A DNA stretch of 56,941 bases from SIG710 sp045596925 (GCA_045596925.1 JAZODH010000004.1:1-56941), one strand, 5' to 3'. Positions 1 to 8,369 are shown, counted from the first letter of the stretch. Numbers and translations are program-made. The notes: generated from the letters alone by a model not told the origin.

Positions 1-653
1 AGAGTCATCGTCCAGAATATCGGGTTTGACTACCGTTAGAAATTACACTACTCTCAAACGGTGCCCGGCGTAGAGGACAACACCGTCCTGTTTGACTACC
101 GTTAGAAATTACACTACTCTCAAACCATTACACGGCAGGGAATGGAGACACAGCCGTTTGACTACCGTTAGAAATTACACTACTCTCAAACGCCCTTGAT
201 AAGCACCCAGACGTTGCCGTCGTTTGACTACCGTTAGAAATTACACTACTCTCAAACTATGTTCCCTATGTTCCCTATAAAATTTTAGTTTGACTACCGT
301 TAGAAATTACACTACTCTCAAACCGGCACATAGGCGGCAGGGATTCCGTATTTGTTTGACTACCGTTAGAAATTACACTACTCTCAAACGGACGGAGCTG
401 GACAAGATGGACAACCGGGGTTTGACTACCGTTAGAAATTACACTACTCTCAAACCTCTCATCGTCAGCCCTCCTCTACCTCCGGGTTTGACTACCGTTA
501 GAAATTACACTACTCTCAAACTTACGAGAGCCAGAATGTGCATGGTGTCTCGTTTGACTACCGTTAGAAATTACACTACTCTCAAACAAGGCAGGGCTTG
601 TCGACAATGTAAAGGTTGTTTGACTACCGTTAGAAATTACACTACTCTCAAAC
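1..653 (-). CRISPR. Type II CRISPR array, 10 repeats visible, runs off left edge
   Basis: Ten identical 36-bp repeats start at 24, 90, 156, 222, 288, 354, 420, 486, 552 and 618. On the + strand each begins GTTTGACTACCG and ends CTACTCTCAAAC. The nine full spacers are all exactly 30 bp, and bases 1-23 are part of a further spacer, so the array continues beyond the window. The crRNA strand is the minus strand (repeat starts GTTTGAGAGTAG), because cas9 and cas2 are on that strand and the tracrRNA anti-repeat matches it. The newest spacers should be those next to the leader, at 588-617. No repeat has a mismatch, and none looks like a decayed terminal repeat. No spacer obviously matches elsewhere in the window by eye. 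Confidence 0.98.
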
Positions 654-750
654 CTCAAATATGCAATTTGAGTGGAGCAGCCCGTCACTACAATGCGGTT
701 GTAACTTCCAACGGTATTGTTATTATATCACCTCCGTCAAAAAATGCAAA
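654..750 (-). promoter_or_regulatory. CRISPR leader with array promoter and leader-end motif
   Basis: Read on the minus strand, a -35 TTTGCA (745-750), a 17-bp spacer and a perfect -10 TATAAT (722-727) predict a start near 715, about 62 nt before the first repeat. The -35 lies inside the last codons of cas2. The last seven leader bases before the repeat are ATTTGAG, which as I recall is the leader-anchoring sequence of one group of type II-A arrays. Here it is also the right arm of a perfect inverted repeat, CTCAAAT-ATGCA-ATTTGAG on the + strand (654-672). Confidence 0.75.
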
Positions 751-1069
751 GGTCTTCGTCTATTACCAGAGTATCTTCCATATGGTGTTTTTTACCTAAA
801 CGGTTTTCGGTAATCACCAGCACCTGTACAAGGCCGGCCTGCGGCTTATTCTTGCGAACGCTTTCCAGCAAACCGTTGACAACCGTCTGATTCAGAGCCA
901 GTTTGCAATAGACGGATTCCTGCATCATGAAAAATCCGTTTTTTATAAGATACTTCCGAAAACGGGTATATTCCCGCCGTTCTGCAGCGGTTTCTGTGGG
1001 AAGGTCAAACAACAGGAGCACTCTCATATATGCCGGATACCGAAACGATGCGCCATCCCACCGCATCAC
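737..1069 (-). CDS. cas2: CRISPR-associated endonuclease Cas2
   Basis: A 110-residue Cas2 of the type II kind. After a short N-terminal extension, typical of this subgroup, comes the conserved MRVLLLFDLPTET strand and then FRKYLIKNGFFMMQESVYCK. Cas2 normally forms the central dimer of the Cas1-Cas2 spacer integration complex. The start is GTG at 1069, or ATG at 1066, overlapping the cas9 stop by 4 bases, so translation is probably coupled. The gene has no frameshift or stop and all core strands are present. The odd point is context: cas1, which usually sits between cas9 and cas2, is absent. Confidence 0.95.
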   Translation of the reverse strand: MMRWDGASFRYPAYMRVLLLFDLPTETAAERREYTRFRKYLIKNGFFMMQESVYCKLALNQTVVNGLLESVRKNKPQAGLVQVLVITENRLGKKHHMEDTLVIDEDLCIF

Positions 1070-4000
1070 CTCATTAAATCGGTCTTGGTTTCAAACAGGC
1101 CGGTAACAGACTGATTTATCAGAAATGCCGATTTGCGCTTTGTAATATTCATTCCTTCCAGAAGGATGGCAACCTTTCCCTTGCCGCACAGAGAAGAAAA
1201 ATCCGGGTTTTGTGCATTGCATTTAAAGGCCTTCAGAATTTCCAACAGCAGCTTTGCCTGCTCCAGAATCGACATGGCTTCAAATTTATCCCGATGCTGC
1301 ACCATATCCGCTTTCATGTTTTTGAAAAGGTCTGCATACACATTTTGGTCACATTTCTTCAGGAACCAATCATATAGATCCCGGTTGCCTTCGGCGGTCA
1401 GTCCGTCGTGCTCCGTAACAGGAAGTTCTGCTTTCCGGGCAGCGCAGCGCTCCACATATTTGGAAATGCTGCGAATGTATTTCTCACGGTTGGAATCCAT
1501 GGCGAGTTGATATGTGTGCTTACAAAGCAGTCGTTCTCCGGTTCTGCCGGAAATCAGCAGCCGCTTGCCATCCAATTCCAAAAGGGCATCCATGCGGATC
1601 TTCTTTGCTATGACTTTCGGTTCCCTCAGGCCAAGTTCTTCCGTGCAATAGCGGACAGGATCGGATTCATACAGGGATTTTTTATAGACATAGACCGGCT
1701 GCAGGGCAAGCACACGCTTTTTCTTGTCCGTATACTCCACAACACAGAAATAGGCTCCGGCTCGTTTATTGTAGCCGCCGTATTTCTCCACGGAAAGGCC
1801 CTGCTTCTTTTCCACCTGCCCCTTGCCTGCCGGCATAAGCTGCAAGTCAAACAGCTGACCCTTGACCTCCCGGGGCATTCTTGTGACCAGAACATTGTTT
1901 TTGGCCATCCATTTTTTCACGGTCTTGATCGTTTCGGTCTTATCCCATGCACCGGGCGTATCGAAGGCAAAAACCTTGTTCAGACTATAGTTTTCCCGGT
2001 GGATATTGGCAAAGAAACGGGATGTGAACTTGGTGTCATAAACATTGCCCACCACAATGTTGAGGTAAGCATCTTTTGCATGGTGCAAATCGTTGATATC
2101 CCGGCATTTGAGCATATCAAATTCATGACGGAAGTCGGACACGTTGCCTGCCTTGGAATACACAATGCGGATATCCGGGTTTATATTCTGCAGCAGGGTC
2201 GCAAGGGCCTTGGTGGACTGCTGAGTTTCCGTCAGCTGGCGGGCAACAAAATCGGACAGTTCCTTCTCTGTCAGGGGATAGGAACGGGTGAGCCGGTCGA
2301 ACTTTTTCGGACTGATGAGTCCCTGCTTTTTCATCTGCTGCCAAAGGGGCAGCATTTTTTTGCGGATATCTTCCCCAATGGGGTAGGTGTTGGTCTTTTC
2401 GCGATTGAGTTCGCTGCGAACCAGCACTCTGTTATCGAGGCTGTTGTCCTTGACTCTGGAACGGGGGAAAATATGATCGATATCATACTTTTCTCCGTGG
2501 AGAAGGGCATCCAAATCGATGGGGTCGCCGGAGTACATACATTTTCCCATCTGGAGATAATAAAGGTACAGTTTGTCGCTGCGAAGGCTGTTGTCGTCCT
2601 CTTTTTCCAGTTTTGCAAACATTGCGGCGCTTTCTTCCTTACAAGCAGCATACAAGGCCTGCAATTTGGATTTTCTGGACTCTGTACGCTTGCCCTTCAA
2701 TTCCAGCTTGTCCCCTCTGGCCATTTCGATAAAAATCTTCTCCGGCGCAGATCTTCGAATATCGACGATTTCATCTACAATGCGCAGCGCCTGCCGCAGG
2801 CTGCGGCGAACCATGGGGGAAACATACATCTCCTCCAGTTTGTCCGCAAGTGTCCTGTTGCCGCCAAGCAGCTCCGTCCTGTGGGCATCGGCCAGTTTGC
2901 CGAAACCGTATTCCGCAAGGATCTGCATCAGGTTTTTGTCGGTTTTCCGCAGATATGTAATTACATTTTTCCCCTGCTCGTCCTTCAGACCTGTGAGAAG
3001 TGTTTCGGACAGCCGTCCCCAATCCTTATACCTCAGTCGGCAGATGTGCTTATAATCCTCGTCCGTCAGGTCGTGTGTGTTTTTCTGCAGCCATCTGCGC
3101 AGCATCCGCTTATCTTCTCCAAAGACCAAAATGCTGCGGATGATCTCCTCCACCATGTCATAATCTCCGACACGGCTCAGAATGTCCCTAAAATCATGGA
3201 AAGAACGAAGGGTAGTCTTAACGGTATCGTCAATGCCGCTGAGTTCGTCGGTCTCTGCGATGAGACCTTTTCCACGCAAATAGCTCCAAATCTGTTTTTT
3301 TGTCACCTTGCGACTTGCGTCATAGAAGAAATGCTGCAGCAGCTCCTGCTTCACATTTTCCGGAAGCGGGTGTCCGTTAACACGGAGCAGGTTCATCTCA
3401 TTGCGCATGGCAAATTCGCTGTAGAGCAAAGAATCCTTCGGCAGGACCTTCTCGCCGGTATAGGTACATTTGCCGATCAAGTTTGCCATAAATGCATCGG
3501 CAGATGCTTCGGTATCCACAATGCTTTCAAAATTCCAAGGGTAAACCTTTTCGTGTTCTTTGCCGGCAAAACGCACCACCCAATGGTTGGGATGTTTACA
3601 GCTCAGCGGCCCCACATAATAGGGGATCCGGAATTCAAAAACTTTCACGATTTTTTCTTTTACCGTAAAGCCGTCGGCATCCGTTTCATTGAGGAAAGGC
3701 AGATATGTCGATGCATTCTCAAGAATTTTCAGCAGTTCCCGCTTGTGCAGTTGGTAAGGGATCACGCCGTTATCACTGCCACGAAGGCGTGGCAGGAACG
3801 AAGCATCCTGAATTTCCCGGAAGATACGGCAAAGTTCTGCATCGGATGCATCCGGTACAGGAAGTTCTTTCTTCAGGAATTTGCAGAAATCCTCCTGCGA
3901 ACAGGCATAGTCTCCACTTTTGGACTTATACTGATTGTATGCGGGAAGATTGTTGAGTTTCTCCGCCTTTTGCGCAAAAATGCGCTTGTAACTTCCCGGT

Positions 4001-5037
4001 GCGGTTTTTCGCACATATTTTTTCAGCAGTGACAAATCTTTGCGATTCTTTTCATAGAGTGCGATCTTTGCTTCGCTGATGCTCTGCTTCCCATCAAGGA
4101 TCTGGGAAAGTTTTGCGGCATCATAAACACGCTTTAACTGAAGCAGTAACTCCATACGATCCCCAAGCACAGTGCTGAGTGCATCGAAATTATCGTCCAG
4201 ACTGTTCTTTAAACTGAAACTCTTTACTTCAGCCTGCTTCAGTTCCTCGTCGCAAAACAGCGCGGCAAAAGCCACGGAAGCTCCGGCGAGCATGTCGCAA
4301 ACCGATGCAACATCGATGCTCAATTCCTTTTCAGAGGGAGCTTCAAAAAGTCCCTTCAAGGCTTTTTTCTTTGCGGTGATCCCCATGTCATTTCTGCACA
4401 GCACAGCCACAAAAGCAGCCTCGTCGGGTGCCTCGATTTTGCAGGCATATTCTTTTTCCAAATACATCTGCAGCTGCGCAAAAGCCTGCACAGGGGACGC
4501 AAAATCATCCCCGGAATCAGAAGTTTCATACAGGAAATGACCTCTGCTCTTCACGATGTGATGCAGCGCCAGATACACAAGCCGAACGTCGTGGGCATCT
4601 TTTGATGCTGCAAGTTCCCTGCGAAGGTGGTAAACCGTTGGATACTGCTTGTGGTATGTTTTGTCATTGTAGGAATCTCCGGCAAAGAGAGAAAACCTGC
4701 TGCCGGTTTTGTCTTCTTCGTGCAGGGCACTTTCCTGCATCCGCAGGAAAAATTGGGGATCGATTTCCGTTATCGCATTGGCAAATAAGCCCTGCAGCAG
4801 CAGTAAGCGCTGATTTCTGCGGTCGAGTCTCCGTCTGGCCGTTCTGCTGGATCTTCTGGCAGAAGCATCCTGCGCTTCCTCAAACAAACGCACACCCCAC
4901 ATGGCGTTGCCCTTGAACTTTAAAACATTGTAGGACTTATCGGTCACGGCCCAACCAACAGAATTTGTGCCAACATCCAGGCCAAGATAGTAACTGCCGA
5001 TATTTTTGTTGTTCCCGTTCATTTTCTCGTTTTTCAT
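1066..5037 (-). CDS. cas9: CRISPR-associated endonuclease Cas9 (type II, II-A-like size)
   Basis: A 1,323-residue RNA-guided DNA endonuclease. RuvC-I is at about residues 16-33 (GLDVGTNSVGWAV, catalytic D21). A long REC lobe follows, then RuvC-II IFIEMARG (E771), HNH with DIDHIFPRS (H855), RuvC-III HHAKDAYLN (H986, D989), and the usual C-terminal ending QSVTGLFE. All nuclease residues are intact. Similarity runs along the long REC lobe (RIPYYVGPL, PWNFE), as in 1,300-1,400-residue II-A proteins. I chose ATG 5037 because AAAGGA lies 10 bases upstream; an upstream in-frame ATG at 5067 lacks a comparable site. The gene overlaps cas2 by 4 bases. Codon style (GCC, CTG) differs from the housekeeping genes to the right. 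Confidence 0.97.
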   Translation of the reverse strand: MKNEKMNGNNKNIGSYYLGLDVGTNSVGWAVTDKSYNVLKFKGNAMWGVRLFEEAQDASARRSSRTARRRLDRRNQRLLLLQGLFANAITEIDPQFFLRMQESALHEEDKTGSRFSLFAGDSYNDKTYHKQYPTVYHLRRELAASKDAHDVRLVYLALHHIVKSRGHFLYETSDSGDDFASPVQAFAQLQMYLEKEYACKIEAPDEAAFVAVLCRNDMGITAKKKALKGLFEAPSEKELSIDVASVCDMLAGASVAFAALFCDEELKQAEVKSFSLKNSLDDNFDALSTVLGDRMELLLQLKRVYDAAKLSQILDGKQSISEAKIALYEKNRKDLSLLKKYVRKTAPGSYKRIFAQKAEKLNNLPAYNQYKSKSGDYACSQEDFCKFLKKELPVPDASDAELCRIFREIQDASFLPRLRGSDNGVIPYQLHKRELLKILENASTYLPFLNETDADGFTVKEKIVKVFEFRIPYYVGPLSCKHPNHWVVRFAGKEHEKVYPWNFESIVDTEASADAFMANLIGKCTYTGEKVLPKDSLLYSEFAMRNEMNLLRVNGHPLPENVKQELLQHFFYDASRKVTKKQIWSYLRGKGLIAETDELSGIDDTVKTTLRSFHDFRDILSRVGDYDMVEEIIRSILVFGEDKRMLRRWLQKNTHDLTDEDYKHICRLRYKDWGRLSETLLTGLKDEQGKNVITYLRKTDKNLMQILAEYGFGKLADAHRTELLGGNRTLADKLEEMYVSPMVRRSLRQALRIVDEIVDIRRSAPEKIFIEMARGDKLELKGKRTESRKSKLQALYAACKEESAAMFAKLEKEDDNSLRSDKLYLYYLQMGKCMYSGDPIDLDALLHGEKYDIDHIFPRSRVKDNSLDNRVLVRSELNREKTNTYPIGEDIRKKMLPLWQQMKKQGLISPKKFDRLTRSYPLTEKELSDFVARQLTETQQSTKALATLLQNINPDIRIVYSKAGNVSDFRHEFDMLKCRDINDLHHAKDAYLNIVVGNVYDTKFTSRFFANIHRENYSLNKVFAFDTPGAWDKTETIKTVKKWMAKNNVLVTRMPREVKGQLFDLQLMPAGKGQVEKKQGLSVEKYGGYNKRAGAYFCVVEYTDKKKRVLALQPVYVYKKSLYESDPVRYCTEELGLREPKVIAKKIRMDALLELDGKRLLISGRTGERLLCKHTYQLAMDSNREKYIRSISKYVERCAARKAELPVTEHDGLTAEGNRDLYDWFLKKCDQNVYADLFKNMKADMVQHRDKFEAMSILEQAKLLLEILKAFKCNAQNPDFSSLCGKGKVAILLEGMNITKRKSAFLINQSVTGLFETKTDLMR

Positions 5038-5054
5038 AATTGTTAAATCCTTTC

Positions 5055-5084
5055 TTGACAAAGTCATTGGGATTGTGCATAATA
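5055..5084 (+). promoter_or_regulatory. tracrRNA promoter
   Basis: Perfect -35 TTGACA (5055-5060), an 18-bp spacer and -10 CATAAT (5079-5084) predict a start near 5091, just where the anti-repeat begins. The -35 touches the complement of the cas9 ribosome binding site (5048-5053), so the tracrRNA promoter sits within the cas9 5' leader on the opposite strand. Confidence 0.75.
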
Positions 5085-5090
5085 TAGGTG

Positions 5091-5203
5091 TCTCAAAACT
5101 ACCGTTGAGATTACACTACAAGTTCAAATAAGCTTTTAGCGAAAGCATCGCTCCGGCGAACTCACAGTGTGTGAGGCAGAAGGCTCCGAAAGGAGTCTTT
5201 TTT
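5091..5203 (+). ncRNA. tracrRNA
   Basis: The anti-repeat at about 5095-5127 contains ACTACCGTT and ATTACACTAC, matching the + strand form of the array repeat with a few differences, so it pairs with the crRNA repeat. Downstream are a nexus-like hairpin (5132-5146), a CTCAC/GTGAG hairpin (5161-5175) and a final GGCTCC-GAAA-GGAGTC stem (5182-5197) followed by six T, a Rho-independent terminator. Predicted length is about 113 nt. It is divergent from cas9. Confidence 0.92.
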
Positions 5204-5209
5204 GTTTTT

Positions 5210-5238
5210 AGTATACATTGTTTTCTGTTTCAAAACAA
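5210..5238 (-). promoter_or_regulatory. cas9-cas2 promoter
   Basis: On the minus strand, -35 TTGTTT (5233-5238), a 17-bp spacer and -10 TATACT (5210-5215) predict a start at about 5203. The cas9 mRNA would have a leader of about 166 nt that is complementary to the full tracrRNA. The -35 is weak, three of six consensus bases. Confidence 0.5.
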
Positions 5239-5314
5239 CTGGTTTCCCTTCGAAATGTTATCAAAACAGTAGTCCAATAAATGACACATTTTAAAAGCAA
5301 TTGAGTTTTTTTTC

Positions 5315-5365
5315 AACAAAAACAGTACCGCCGCATTCTCACGAATGCGGCGGTGCTGTTTTGTT
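5315..5365 (-). terminator. Terminator of the sugar operon
   Basis: A long stem of about 23 bp with loop TCAC (5339-5342) overlaps the stop codon of the FGGY kinase gene. On the minus strand the right arm ends in TGTTTTTGTT, a usable U tract. It separates the sugar operon from the CRISPR locus. Nothing coding is seen between 5240 and 5315. Confidence 0.8.
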
Positions 5366-6842
5366 ATTTATTCCATTCGTTATACAGGGGGGCAAGGGCT
5401 TTCTGCACCGCCTGATAGCGGGTGAAAATCTCTCCGTAGGCTTCGTGGCGGGCAGGATCCGGCTGCACCCAGCGTTTTTCCTTGATACAGATTTTGGCTG
5501 CTTCCTCGGCATCGGCAAACACGCCGCAGGCAATGCCTGCCAGCATGGCAGAGCCAAGGGAGGAATCGGAATTTTCCGTAATGCGCAGGGGGATACCCAA
5601 AACATCTGCGGTGATCTGGCTCCAGAGCGTGCCCTTGGCGCCGCCGCCGATAAGGGTGGCACCGTCGGTGCAGTAGGGGATCTGCAGGCTGTCCAGATAA
5701 TTTTTGCAATCCAGAAGGGAGAAACTGACGCCTTCCAGCACAGCACGGGTAAAGTGGGCTTTGGTATGCTGAGCGCCGATACCAATGAAGCTTCCCCGCA
5801 AACTGGGGTCTCCGAAGGGAGTCAGTTCCCCCTTGAGATAGGGGTGGAACAGAAGTCCCTCGGCACCGGGAGCGATCTGGGCTGCGCCGTCGTTCAGCCG
5901 GTCATAGGTCTCCCCGAAGGTGTCCCGATACCAGCGGTAGCTGGATGCTGCGGCTTTGGTAGCGGTGCCGGGATACCACAGACCGGGGGCAATATGGGAA
6001 TAGTTCACAAGGTGCTTATCGGGGTAAGCACGGTCGGTGATGACACAGATCCTGCCGGCGGTGGCCAGCTTCACGGTCATATCGCCCGGCTTTACGGCAC
6101 CTGCGGCAAAGACTTCCATGGCGGTATCCGTGGTGCCGCAGATGACCTTGGTGCCTTCGCACAGACCTGTCAGTTCCGCCGCGGTTTTTGTGACGGTACC
6201 CACCACATCTGTAGGCTTGACGATGGGCGGCAGGATCTCCGCAGGCAGGCCTGCCATGCGGCAGAGAGTCTCGTCCCATGCCAGTTTGTTGCAGTCGAAG
6301 AACATACTGCCTTCGGCTTCAATGTAGTCTGTGCAGTAGACTCCTGTCAGGAAATAGCGGATGTAGTCCTTTTCGAAGAACAGGAACTTTGCCTGGGAGA
6401 AGATTTCCCCATGGTGCTCCTTCAGCCAAATCAGCTGGGGCAAAGTCCAGATGGTGCTGGGCTTGTGATAGGTCTTTTCAAAAATCTCCTGCCCGTGGGC
6501 GGCAAAAAGGGCATCCGCCTGCTTGCGGCTGCGCAGATCCGTCCAGTGGATGGCATCCATGAGGGGCGTGCCGGTTTCGTCGCAAAGGAGGAATGTATGG
6601 GTGGCAGAGTCCACAGCTACGGCCAGAATGTCGGAGTTTTGGATGCCGCTTTTGGTCAGCAGGGCTTTGCAGCCTTCGCACAGGGCGGCGATCCAGTCCT
6701 GGGGCTTCTGCTCACAGGCGCCGGCTTCCGGGTAGTAGGTGGGATATTCTACGGTGTGTTCGGCAAGGATCTTGCCGGTTGTATCGATCAGTGTCGCTTT
6801 GGAGGCGCCGCCGCCAAAGTCGATGCCCAAAAGGTACTTCAT
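5364..6842 (-). CDS. FGGY-family carbohydrate kinase
   Basis: A 492-residue ATP-dependent sugar kinase of the xylulokinase/glycerol kinase superfamily. The N-terminal ATPase-fold strand is GIDFGGGASKATLID; the second half carries GTTDTAMEV, KPGDMTVKLATAG and a late GGGAKGTLWSQ nucleotide-binding motif. Length is usual for the family. It is the last gene of the leftward operon, 15 bp after the DUF4867 gene, with ribosome site GAGGGG. The sugar cannot be read from sequence. The operon has a second kinase of another fold (PfkB), so the two probably act on different intermediates. Codon style is GCC/CTG-rich, unlike the genes beyond 8.8 kb. Confidence 0.9.
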   Translation of the reverse strand: MKYLLGIDFGGGASKATLIDTTGKILAEHTVEYPTYYPEAGACEQKPQDWIAALCEGCKALLTKSGIQNSDILAVAVDSATHTFLLCDETGTPLMDAIHWTDLRSRKQADALFAAHGQEIFEKTYHKPSTIWTLPQLIWLKEHHGEIFSQAKFLFFEKDYIRYFLTGVYCTDYIEAEGSMFFDCNKLAWDETLCRMAGLPAEILPPIVKPTDVVGTVTKTAAELTGLCEGTKVICGTTDTAMEVFAAGAVKPGDMTVKLATAGRICVITDRAYPDKHLVNYSHIAPGLWYPGTATKAAASSYRWYRDTFGETYDRLNDGAAQIAPGAEGLLFHPYLKGELTPFGDPSLRGSFIGIGAQHTKAHFTRAVLEGVSFSLLDCKNYLDSLQIPYCTDGATLIGGGAKGTLWSQITADVLGIPLRITENSDSSLGSAMLAGIACGVFADAEEAAKICIKEKRWVQPDPARHEAYGEIFTRYQAVQKALAPLYNEWNK

Positions 6843-6857
6843 CGTACTTCCCCTCTT

Positions 6858-7505
6858 TTAGTACTTGATCTCAAGGTTTGTGCCAGTGATGCCGGGAACC
6901 ACGCCTCTGCTGAGGAGGCCTTCATTTTCCACGTGGGCCACTACCCACTTGTTCTTCCGGAACAGGGTGGGCTCCTTTTCCGTAATGGTCAGATCCGTGT
7001 TGGTGCCGGCAGGCAGGCCCACTACGCAGCCGAAGCCGTCTTTGGTGACTTCACAGGGGCAGAAGTGCAGGGTGGTGGCGTAGATTTCCACAGCGGTGCC
7101 CTGGGGCATATAGAAGGCCGTGAACTTGGAGGAGTCGATCTTGCTGTCCTCCATGTCCCAGACGTGGGCCAGAAACAGCACCAGGGGAGTGGTGGCGACA
7201 TTGATCTCCTTGGAGGCGTGCCACTCGCAGCCGTTGAGGAAGCTGCTGTGACCCCAGCAGTGACCCATCTGGGTGGGCAGAGAGCCGTAGCACTCATTCT
7301 GGATCTGGGTTTTTACGGCCAAAGTTTCAAAGGCTTCCACGGAGGGCTGATAGGAAGAGCCGGTCTCGGGATTGGGGATCTTCTTTGCTTCTTCCATCAG
7401 TTCGGCGATGTTCAATTCGATAATTTTGCCGAAGGTTTTGAATTCTGCCGATTCCACATGGAACAGCGGCACATTGGGGTTCAGTTTCTTTAACGTTTCA
7501 AACAT
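6858..7505 (-). CDS. DUF4867 family protein
   Basis: A 215-residue protein that I match from memory to DUF4867, a family of uncertain function found near sugar genes in Clostridia. It looks like a soluble, beta-rich, cupin-like protein (many short strands, several His and Glu, no signal peptide). The start is ATG 7505, with AAGGA ten bases upstream; the longer open frame to 7556 runs into the intergenic hairpin and is not likely translated. Being next to IolB, it may be an isomerase, epimerase or mutarotase-type helper, but this is inference from position only. Confidence 0.7.
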   Translation of the reverse strand: MFETLKKLNPNVPLFHVESAEFKTFGKIIELNIAELMEEAKKIPNPETGSSYQPSVEAFETLAVKTQIQNECYGSLPTQMGHCWGHSSFLNGCEWHASKEINVATTPLVLFLAHVWDMEDSKIDSSKFTAFYMPQGTAVEIYATTLHFCPCEVTKDGFGCVVGLPAGTNTDLTITEKEPTLFRKNKWVVAHVENEGLLSRGVVPGITGTNLEIKY

Positions 7506-7532
7506 ATTTATTCCATCCTTATATGATAGCAT

Positions 7533-7565
7533 AATAGAGATATGCCAAAAAGGCATATCTCTATT
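7533..7565 (-). other. Perfect stem-loop inside operon
   Basis: Two 14-bp perfect arms (AATAGAGATATGCC and its complement) flank a 5-base A/T loop, between the iolB stop and the DUF4867 ribosome site. On the minus strand no U tract follows, so it looks more like a processing or mRNA-stability element than a full terminator. Confidence 0.6.
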
Positions 7566-7574
7566 AAATTTCGA

Positions 7575-8369
7575 TTATTTCTGCTCGATCCATGCGTGGT
7601 CGGGATCGCTGCTTCTGTTGAAGCCCTGATAGTCCCCGGCCATGAGCCACAGGAAATAGGTTTCGTAACCGGGGGTGGAGACTGTGGCGTGGTAGCCCTT
7701 GGGCAGCTCCACCAGTTCGTCGTTTTTCACCCGGTAGGTCTCATCGATCTCGCCATCGGCCGTGTACAGGCACTGGATGCCGAAACCCTGCTGGGGATTA
7801 TACAGGAAGTAGTAGATCTCTTCGGCGATGCACTCGGTGGGCATATTGTCTTCGTCGTGCTTGTGGGGCGGGAAACCGGCCCAGTTGCCCTCGGTGGGGT
7901 AGGATTCGCCGATGGTCAGCACCTTGGCGTTGGAGTTGGAGTCCACAAGGAAGCTGGTCTCTCTCTCGAAGGGCACTTTGCCCAGCAGCTTCAAAACCAC
8001 ATGGTCTTCTCTCAGGACCTGAGGCTCGGTCTTTTCGCTGACGGGAGTGGCACAGACGGCGATCTTCACATTGTCCAAAGCGGTGATGGTCAGGCTCTCT
8101 TCTCTGCCGAAGTAGAAGCACTCAGCCTTGCGGTTTTCAAAAACCGTCATACGGTTGCCGATGTTTTCCCACTTGGTGGTGCCAAAGGTAACGTTGCAGT
8201 GGCCTTCCAGCATAACAAAGGCGGTTTCCTTATCCTCGGTACAGAAATCCACAGAGGTGCCGGCCTTCAGCATGATGATGCCGAATTCCAGTTTCTTCAG
8301 GCTGCATTCGCCGATTTTGCAGATGGGGGTATAGCCCTGCTGGGGCTTATAGGCTTTCTTATAATTCAT
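7575..8369 (-). CDS. iolB: 5-deoxy-glucuronate isomerase (IolB family)
   Basis: A 264-residue double-cupin isomerase. In myo-inositol catabolism IolB converts 5-deoxy-glucuronate to 5-dehydro-2-deoxygluconate. The C-terminal half has the family signature: FPPHKHD, then EEIYYFLYNPQQGFGIQ and the stretch PKGYHATVSTPGYE, with metal-ligand His and Glu in place. It overlaps the upstream PfkB gene by 11 bp, a sign of coupled translation. The inositol genes iolG, iolE and iolD are not in the window, so the in vivo substrate may be another deoxy-uronate or related aldose. Family assignment is strong; substrate is less sure. Confidence 0.87.
   Translation of the reverse strand: MNYKKAYKPQQGYTPICKIGECSLKKLEFGIIMLKAGTSVDFCTEDKETAFVMLEGHCNVTFGTTKWENIGNRMTVFENRKAECFYFGREESLTITALDNVKIAVCATPVSEKTEPQVLREDHVVLKLLGKVPFERETSFLVDSNSNAKVLTIGESYPTEGNWAGFPPHKHDEDNMPTECIAEEIYYFLYNPQQGFGIQCLYTADGEIDETYRVKNDELVELPKGYHATVSTPGYETYFLWLMAGDYQGFNRSSDPDHAWIEQK

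Noticed and set aside
290..799. Open frame through the CRISPR repeats giving a protein with repeated LTTVRNYTTLK units
   Set aside because: The protein repeat is simply the translated CRISPR repeat plus 30-bp spacers (66-bp period keeps frame).
1066..1110. Remnant of cas1 at the cas9-cas2 joint
   Set aside because: The Cas9 C-terminus is complete, and the N-terminal extension of Cas2 is usual for type II; no Cas1-like residues are seen.
1408..4032. 874-codon open frame on the + strand opposite cas9
   Set aside because: It is a shadow of cas9 with no ribosome site and no recognisable domain; the minus-strand Cas9 motifs are unequivocal.
5037..5300. anti-CRISPR-like or small protein gene in the cas9 leader
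   Set aside because: The region is explained by tracrRNA, its promoter and terminator; no frame with a ribosome site.
5301..7493. 730-codon Gly-rich open frame on the + strand
   Set aside because: Shadow of the FGGY kinase and DUF4867 genes in GC-rich sequence.
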